DNA from: Neostapfia colusana
Lineage: Eukaryota; Streptophyta; Magnoliopsida; Poales; Poaceae
Length of the DNA: 64,000 nt
Direction of reading: 5' to 3'
Assembly (NCBI GenBank): GCA_030760725.1
Contig: JASWHV010000012.1
Location: 52,235,652 to 52,299,651, forward strand
The notes under the pieces were generated by a model. The model was not told the DNA's origin. It saw only the letters and a program-made list of their open reading frames with translations, and made no database searches. A program made the position numbers and the translations under genes. Positions 57,641 to 64,000 of the stretch are shown piece after piece (the first letter of the stretch is position 1; each line of letters opens with the position of its first letter).

Positions 57641-60165
57641 TTCGAGAAGTTCGGGATGATTCTCCGATAATATCCCGCGAGTCCAAGGAAACTCCGTACC
57701 TCGTGAACAGTTCTCGGGGATTTCCAATTCAGCACTTGAGTGATCTTGCTCGGGTCCACAGCGATACCCTCCACTGAGATGATATGCCCGAGGAAAGGCA
57801 CTTGCGATATCCAAAACTCGCATTTGCTGAATTTTGCGTATAACTTATGGTCCCGCAGCCGTTGCAAGACTATACGCAAATGTTTCTTGTGATCTTCCTC
57901 CGACTTGGAATATACCAGGATGTCGTCGATGAAGACCACGACAAACTTGTCCAGCTCCGGCATGAATACCGAGTTCATTAGGTACATGAAGTGAGCTGGA
58001 GCATTGGTGAGGCCGAAGGACATGACCAGGTACTCATAAAGTCCGTACCTTGTCGAGAAAGCTGTCTTTGGAATGTCCTCCGCCCTTATCTTAATCTGAT
58101 GGTACCCGGACCTTAAATCCATCTTGGAAAATATCTTTGCTTCGACCAACTGATCAAACAACATGTCGATCCGTGGCAACGGGTACTTGTTCTTGATGGT
58201 TACGGCATTTAATGGACGGTAGTCCATGCAAAGCCGCAACGTCTCATCCTTCTTCTTGACAAATAATGCCCAGCCCCATGGCGAGGAGCTCGGCTTAATA
58301 AAACCCTTCTCCAGAAGGTCCGTGAGCTGAGTCTTCAGTTCAGCCAACTCTTTGGGCGCCATTTTGTACGGCCTTCGGGATATTGGCATGGTTCCCGGTG
58401 CAAGTTCAATCTTGAACTCCACCTCTCTATCGGGTGGCATTCCCGGTAAATCATCCGGGAATACATCAGGGAACTCTCGGACCACTGGAATGTCTTCCAA
58501 TCTGATAGTTGTGGACTGATAGACACTTGAAAGTTTTATTTCTGGACTGTCCAGAAATAATGAGTGAGAACCGTGCACCTCTGAGTTTAAGTGCACGACT
58601 CGAAGGACGGTGTCTAAAACATCGCCGTGGCGGGTTAACCACGACATCCCTAGGATGACATCGACCTTCTGTCCCTCTAATATAATGAGAGACGTGGGGT
58701 ACACTCTACCCGCTAAGCATAATGGTGCTTTGGAGACCATTACGCTTGCTGAAATCTTCCCCCCCGGTGAACAAATTAAATATGGACTATCGGTGGGTAG
58801 TATTGGCAAACTGTGTTTAGCAATGAAAGCTTGGCTAATAAAATTATGCGTGGCGCCTGAATCAAACAGTACTATAGCGGGATGCTGGTGGAGTTGGAAC
58901 ATACCCGCAAGGATTGGCTCACCCTCCGGCACGTCCTCAATGGCAAGTTGGTGGACAGTGCCGGGCCTAGGGTTTGCCCGCCGCGCATTAGTAGGGTTCC
59001 GGGGTTGATTCCTCCCCGGAAACTGTGGTGCCACTCCGCCGCCTTGCCTCTACGGGCAACTGCTCGTGAAGTGTCCTGGACGACCACACTTGTAACATGT
59101 GGCCGCTGCTGGTGGAGTACTCGGTGGACGAAAGCCCGGCATGCGTTGCTGAGGTGCAAACGCACACGGCATCGCCCGTTGCTGCTGTTGTGGTTGCGGT
59201 GGTGATGGCAGTGCCGGCCGGAATGCCGGTGAAGAGTACGGCCGACTGCGGAACGGCATCGACCGCTGTGGTGGTTGCCAGCGTGGACCTGATGGTGGGC
59301 GATTCACCATCCGAAACTTCTGGGAAGGACCGCCTCCTTCTCCACTGCTCTGCGGCGCGCTTCGCTTTCTCTCTGCCGCCGCTAACTCCTTGCCGGAGTC
59401 CTCCTGAACAATCGCAGCATCAATGATGTCGTTGAGGCTGCCGCAATTGAACATCACCAACTTGTCCTTCGGGAGCGGGTTAAGCCCCTGGTAAAAGTGG
59501 TCCCGCCGCTTCTCGTCGGTATCAGCATGATACGACGCATATAGCGCGAGATCGTTAAACGCCCTGGAGTATTCCAGCGTGTTCCGGCTCCCTTGTTGCA
59601 GGTGTAAGAACTCCTGCGTCTTTCTCTTCATCAGACCTGGCGGTATATGATAGGCCCTGAAGGCCGTCCGGAACTCCGTCCAGGTCATCACTCGGTCGGT
59701 GGGTTGTGAAGCACAGAAGTTGGCCCACCACGCGCTCGCGGATCCTTGGAGCTGCTGGACCGCGAACTGAGTCTTGCGCTGCTCGCTGATTTGGAGCAGC
59801 CCGAACTTCATCTCTATGGCGCGGAGCCAGTTGTCCGCGTCAAGTGGTTCATCCGCCCTTGAGAATACAGGGGGATGAGTCGCCAGGAAGTCGGAGTAGG
59901 AGCTCTATTGGCGCTCCTCACGATCTTGACGTCTCTCTGGGCGAGACGTATTGGCGATGAGAGTCTGCAGCAACTCTGTGTGCTGCTGATGCGAGCCCGC
60001 CATTGCCGCGACAATGTCGGCCAATGTAACCGTTGGCAGTGGCGGTGGCGGTGTTTGCTGTTGCTGTTGCTGCTGCTGTCCCGAGGAGTCCTCGGGAGGT
60101 GGTTGGGAGGTCTCTCCCCCTTGACTGGTACCCCCAACGTCAGGGTTGGCACGAGTACGCGTCAT
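57636..60165 (-). pseudogene. gag-pol: 5' part of the broken gag-pol of element B
   Basis: The likely start is the ATG ending at 60165 (MTRTRANPDVGG), one base after TTTCAG. Visible parts: a glutamine run (seven), gag core (MKFGLLQ...SAWWANF), zinc knuckle CYKCGRPGHFTSSC, protease DSGATHNF and reverse transcriptase with FIDDILVYSK, ending at YYRRIIPNFSKI where C is inserted. A TAG at 59905-59907 (Gln in A) and another at 59050-59052 (Glu in A) interrupt gag. One codon is missing near 58270 in the reverse transcriptase (SSPWGWALF where A has SSPWGCSALF). The rest of the gene is at 43235-45262. Confidence 0.92.
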
Positions 60166-60436
60166 TCTGAAATTCAAAACAGCAGCAATTAGCACATGTC
60201 TTACTTAAAATTCCATACGCAACAGTAGGTATTGAAGTGACACATGATTAATTTGCACAACATTCACATATATTGATAAAGCAGAAACTTTATACAAGAT
60301 ACATTATTCTCGGATCTCCGAGAAGTCGTGCTCATGTCGTCACTACCTATACATACGCTACTGTCTACACGACATGTCACCGATTACAAAGTTGGGTTAC
60401 GCTACCCTAGCTTCCCTACTTGGCAACCGTAACCCC
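60166..60436 (-). other. Spacer between orf0 and gag of element B
   Basis: 271 bases without a gene, ending TTTTGAATTTCAG one base before the gag ATG. The same arrangement occurs in A (34431-34702). Confidence 0.55.
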
Positions 60437-61381
60437 CTACTCGGAGTAGAACTCGACCTCCTGTGGGTCGTCCTCCTCTGATACCTCTGCTGGTGGCTCT
60501 GGGTCTACCACCTCTTCTCCCATCCCGGGTTCTCCCATTGCTGGAAGACCCAAGACTACCGGTACGCCTAACACCGGGGGCACGAGGTCCTGCAAAGCAT
60601 GCACCTCGTCCATAGCTTGGTTGTAGTCCTCTTCCCAGCCTTGGCCTTCCTCGATAGCGTCGTCCCGCTCTTGAGCAAGGTCCTCATTCTGCTGGGTTAG
60701 GGTCTGCACCAGCTCTTGCAACGCCACGATGTCAACACGGCTCTTCTTATTTGCCTTCTTCAGACGACGCAACTGATTGTGTTGTTCATTCAGTCGCTTG
60801 ATCGTCGGAAGGAGCACATTGCGGAGTGTGCTGTGAGTACTCTCGAAATGATCTCCACGGCTTGTGCTCTCCTTGAGCTTGGTGGCGAGATGCTCCGTAT
60901 GAACAGCTTGGCTGTCCATCACAGCGTTTCCCGCCCTCATTTGGAGGCTGAGATTTGCCTCCGCGGGGTTGTACCTTGGGCAACTCGGGTCTGTTGCCTC
61001 CAGGTACCTCTCTTCCCATACATGCTGAGCTCGTCCCTCCACCGGAACGAGTGCGTATGGAGTGCCCTCCATAGCCTGCACGTGTAGTTGGCAGAAACGT
61101 GACATAGTGTCACGGGCTGCCACTTGCCACATCCCTTCCGGTTGTCTTCCTCTCACCGTGACGGTGAATGGCACCCAACCGGGTGGCATAGGTCCTGCGG
61201 GAACCTTGACATGGATCGTCCACGTCTTGTTCCCCTCTTCGCCTTCTTCCTTGGTGAAGTATTGCGGCATCTGGTTGTACCCGAAATATTGGAGCATTTG
61301 CCACAATGCTTCCGGGTAGCCGCTACGGTCAGGACAGTGGGAAACTACCCACCCGTTCTCCAACTGTTTATCTGCTGCCAT
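60437..61381 (-). CDS. orf0 protein of element B, intact (dsRBD-like segment and coiled coil)
   Basis: 314 residues from MAADKQLENG. This start is chosen because an acceptor-like TTTTACAG touches the ATG; the frame remains open for 17 more codons upstream, which look like intron. Residues 21-100 have the order helix (EALWQMLQYFGY), Pro, strand (KTWTIHVKVP), strand (FTVTVRG), turn, and helix (WQVAARDTMSRFCQL), which resembles a double-stranded-RNA-binding domain, though the usual KKxAK basic motif is missing. Residues about 185-265 are a strongly charged coiled coil, and the last 45 residues are Pro-rich and acidic. No enzyme motif, signal peptide or membrane segment. The A copy has a stop at codon 31. 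The protein is not recognisably related to the orf0 of C. The function is unknown; RNA binding or particle assembly are guesses. Confidence 0.8.
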   Translation of the reverse strand: MAADKQLENGWVVSHCPDRSGYPEALWQMLQYFGYNQMPQYFTKEEGEEGNKTWTIHVKVPAGPMPPGWVPFTVTVRGRQPEGMWQVAARDTMSRFCQLHVQAMEGTPYALVPVEGRAQHVWEERYLEATDPSCPRYNPAEANLSLQMRAGNAVMDSQAVHTEHLATKLKESTSRGDHFESTHSTLRNVLLPTIKRLNEQHNQLRRLKKANKKSRVDIVALQELVQTLTQQNEDLAQERDDAIEEGQGWEEDYNQAMDEVHALQDLVPPVLGVPVVLGLPAMGEPGMGEEVVDPEPPAEVSEEDDPQEVEFYSE

Positions 61382-62864
61382 CTGTAAAATATATTTGAGA
61401 AATGTCAAATATTTATTTAAACAGTAAACCATTGAGTTATAACATAAGATATGTCATTGAACCCATAACACTTGGAAACCTAGTTCAAATTTTTAAACAA
61501 ATTTGTCTGCTGATCTGCTGTTCCCATGACAGCCTTGACCAGTTTCCATTTCAACCTGATTTAGGCCAGGTTAAAAGCAAAACCAGTCCTGGAGCTCAAC
61601 ATCAAAGTTGAAGCTAACTTCATTAGCTTTCCAGCCAGTATTTTCTTGGCCTAATATCTGTCCTGGTTCAAAGGTTATGAGATGTCAAAGTTAACAGAAT
61701 TTCTGGAAACAATTGGACAGCACCTCCCTGCCTTAGGTACTGATTTGATCCAAGAATCCCAGTTACTTATGTTCCTAATCTGACAAAACTTTCTGTTACA
61801 AAGTTGTAACCCATCTCATAAGCTTTCCAGAACTACCTCATTTTCTATTTTTGGATTTTTATGCAGGAAGTTATGCTTAATTTACAGAGAGTCTACAGAG
61901 AGTCTTTACTCTGTCCCGTTTTCTGGACAGTTTCAACTCTACTGCATTTTTCGAGTGGTTAAGGGATGAAACACCTCTGGAACTCAACAGAAAAGTTGTA
62001 AAGCTCTTCCAAAGCTTTCCACAAATGTATCATACAACCCCAACCTCGAAAGAACTCAACCTCTAACCTCTGATTAACTCCAGCCTTGATTCAGCTGAAG
62101 ACAGAGTGCTCTGTCCTTAACAACCTATAAGTTGAAAACTTGTTAACTTTGAATATCCTGTTCAAGGGAAGGAGTTACATCAAGTTTTACTACTTTGGAT
62201 CAAAAACTTTCAGGTTTTAATTGAATTTGTTCATTTAGTTGGGTGTGACATTGATGCGTCACCAGATCATGTCGGTACTACGTCCTCACAAAGAAAAACC
62301 TATACCGGACTTAGCCGGCTTCGTTATTTCAGTGGCACTAAACGTCACTCGCACACGGATGCTACACGTCTACCGTTTCGTGGTCAGGCTACCTGCAGAA
62401 ACTCAAACAATCATCAGACTCGGCTGCACACCGAGCCTGGAATCCATACAGTTAGTACACCCGGCCGTCATCACTCGCCCGGATGTTCTCAAGCCAACCA
62501 CGCCTTGAGTTACGTGTTCACGTTTTAGACCACGTGACGGGGTCTCCCAAATTGCACCACGCACGCCAGGGACAGACGTTGCTCGAATACCCCAAACGAC
62601 ATGAAGAGTCGTAGAGGATATCAAAGCGGGTCGGGTTACCTGCCACCCGTGGGGCTCCACCCTTCAGCTTGTGCGCACTGGTGGACAGCGCTTACGTGTA
62701 CCCCCCAAAACATAAACGTCCCGAGATACACGATTTTCCGACATAATAAATAGGTTAATATGCCACTTTCTATAGGCTAATAACATCCTTATACGGGCTA
62801 CTAACTCGTTCCTCACTGGATTTTTGAAAAAGACGACCTTTGTACTGTGTTAAACCTCAAGCGA
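61382..62864 (-). other. Untranslated leader of element B
   Basis: About 1.5 kb without a gene, aligned with the leader of A. A donor-like CAG|GTAACC has its first intron base at 62639 (minus strand), and an acceptor-like ACAG stands at 61382, which would make an intron of about 1.26 kb. Confidence 0.55.
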
Positions 62865-62876
62865 GCTCTGATACCA
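62865..62876 (-). other. Primer binding site of element B (tRNA-iMet type)
   Basis: TGGTATCAGAGC on the minus strand, four bases from the LTR end. Confidence 0.92.
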
Positions 62877-62880
62877 ACGC

Positions 62881-64000
62881 TGACACGACCCCATTGGTCC
62901 TGTCGGGCCAGGATCACGCTGAGGGGTGCTGCGTTGCACAGAACCGTATAACACACGTCAAAGGTACAAAGCGGAAGCGGAAATTTTATTACATAAACAA
63001 GTTTATGAACATGTTTACATCAAAATAAGTTCAGTCTACACTCGCGGGCGTAGACTAAGCATCAAGTGCACGTTCGGCCCTCGAACGTGTCCTTGCTAGC
63101 ACACACGCACACTAACTCTGCGGCGTGCACGACTCCCACTCGACGGGGTTCCCCTCCTGGGGTTCCGTCTCCTCTTCGGGAGTCCCTTCCTCATAGAACC
63201 CTGCAAAAGCTTCAAACACAAGCAGTGAGCACGAAGGCTCTGCAAGTCTGACCCGTCTCACCTAAACATGGAACTTCTACATGAGGGTAATGGGTTACAT
63301 GAGGTAAAAATCAGTTGCAAGGACTCGCCTAATTAGTAGAACCTTACTTTCAAGTTTTAGCAGCAGGTTGTGGAGAACCTTACGCTAAGGCACATGAGAG
63401 AGCCGCAATCAAACAAGAAACGCATTTCTCTCATGTACTTTGCCCAAGGTTGAAAAGAACTTTAGTTAGCTCTAAGCTACAGCATATCATTAACAATCAA
63501 TGTCCAGCTTTCAATCAGCAACATTTTAACATGTGACTAGCCTGTTCTTTCTACGTCACGGTACAGTGAACAAGTGGTACTCACTGACCGCGAGGGACGG
63601 CGATTATAATCGATTTACTCCTGCAGGGTTACCCGAACAACCCGTCACGTACGCCCGTACTCGATGTTGCCTACAACAACCATCACGGACGCCGTACGCG
63701 ACTACCTTTCACCCGTTAGCCAAATATTGAACCGGTCCCATCATCCCGAGCAAGAGGTCTCTGCACGCGCATCTCCGTGCCGCCAGCCGATTTACACCTC
63801 AAGCTCTCAACCTACCCTCTGAACGACGGGCAATGCCTCAATAACCAGCTACCCGAGTTACATCAGTTTCCCGGTTCCCATATAGCCGGTAGGTCTTCGG
63901 TACTGTTCTAGCTTGTTCAACAGGCCCGCACATGGCTCGGTCCTCAATCGACACAAGCGGAGCTACAGCACACAGGCTCCAAAGTCCTGCTGCCCTTACT
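62881..64000 (-). repeat. Partial 5' LTR of element B, continuing beyond the window
   Basis: Aligns with 39130-40250 of the 3' LTR with about 13 differences by eye. It opens with TGACACGACCCC as in A. No gene is seen. Confidence 0.92.

Larger units (their letters stand above)
39130..64000 (-). mobile_element. Element B: Gypsy chromovirus of the A family, split by C
   Basis: Reads right to left: 5' LTR (from 62881, running off the window), primer site, leader, intact orf0, broken gag-pol, polypurine tract and 3' LTR (39130-43166). Element C occupies 45263-57635 inside pol. B lies inside the 5' LTR of A. About 1.1 kb of LTR can be compared and differs by roughly 1.2 percent by eye, less than A. 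Confidence 0.93.

Noticed and set aside
61382..61432. The longer start of the B orf0 (17 more residues)
   Set aside because: These codons lie before an acceptor-like TTTTACAG, and A and B align from MTADQQLENG/MAADKQLENG on; the upstream residues look like translated intron.

Overview
The window is grass-type plant repeat DNA with no recognisable host gene. Nearly all of it is a nest of Ty3/Gypsy LTR retrotransposons of the chromovirus kind: tRNA-iMet-type primer sites, a gag-pro-RT-RNaseH-integrase order and a chromodomain-like C-terminus. Pieces of CACTA (En/Spm) DNA transposons remain near the left side. The grass assignment rests on the long GC-rich LTRs, the depth of nesting and the combination of these families; it is an inference and the species cannot be named.

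Layout, left to right. (1) 1-5668: 3' end of a decayed Gypsy element F (+), integrase end plus a 4.4 kb 3' LTR. (2) 5669-6941: right part of a CACTA element, with two exons of a broken ORF2-type gene on the minus strand, an array of TTACGACGGC repeats and a terminal TTTCCTGTAGTG. (3) 6942-8736: unassigned, with an LTR-like TATA region and two foldbacks. (4) 8737-9505: start of a broken TNP2-type CACTA transposase. (5) 9506-21218: Gypsy element E (+), almost complete, gag-pol broken, cut in its 3' LTR by D. (6) 21219-25752: element D (+), 3.6 kb LTR, primer site and a broken accessory gene orf0, cut by A. (7) 25753-39129: element A (-), full interior but broken, cut in its 5' LTR by B. (8) 39130 to the window end: element B (-), of the same family as A, with an intact orf0 and a broken gag-pol, split by C. 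(9) 45263-57635: element C (-), complete, flanked by the duplication CAATC, with near-identical LTRs, an uninterrupted 1489-residue polyprotein and an intact orf0.

The nesting order is E > D > A > B > C. LTR divergence counted by eye falls in the same direction: E roughly 4 percent, A about 3, B about 1.2, C about 0.4. Only C looks capable of moving itself.

The most interesting content is the accessory orf0 ahead of gag. In C it begins with a copy of the histone H3 tail around lysine 9, in the same register from the initiator Met (11 of the first 21 positions match), in an element whose polyprotein ends in a chromodomain-like module. In A and B an unrelated-looking orf0 has a segment ordered like a double-stranded-RNA-binding fold, then a long coiled coil. 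In C and B, whose orf0 is uninterrupted, and in the decayed copies A and D, splice acceptor sequences sit directly before the ATG of orf0. The same is true of gag in A, B, C and E (D's gag is not in the window). This suggests that alternative splicing of one transcript serves the two genes.
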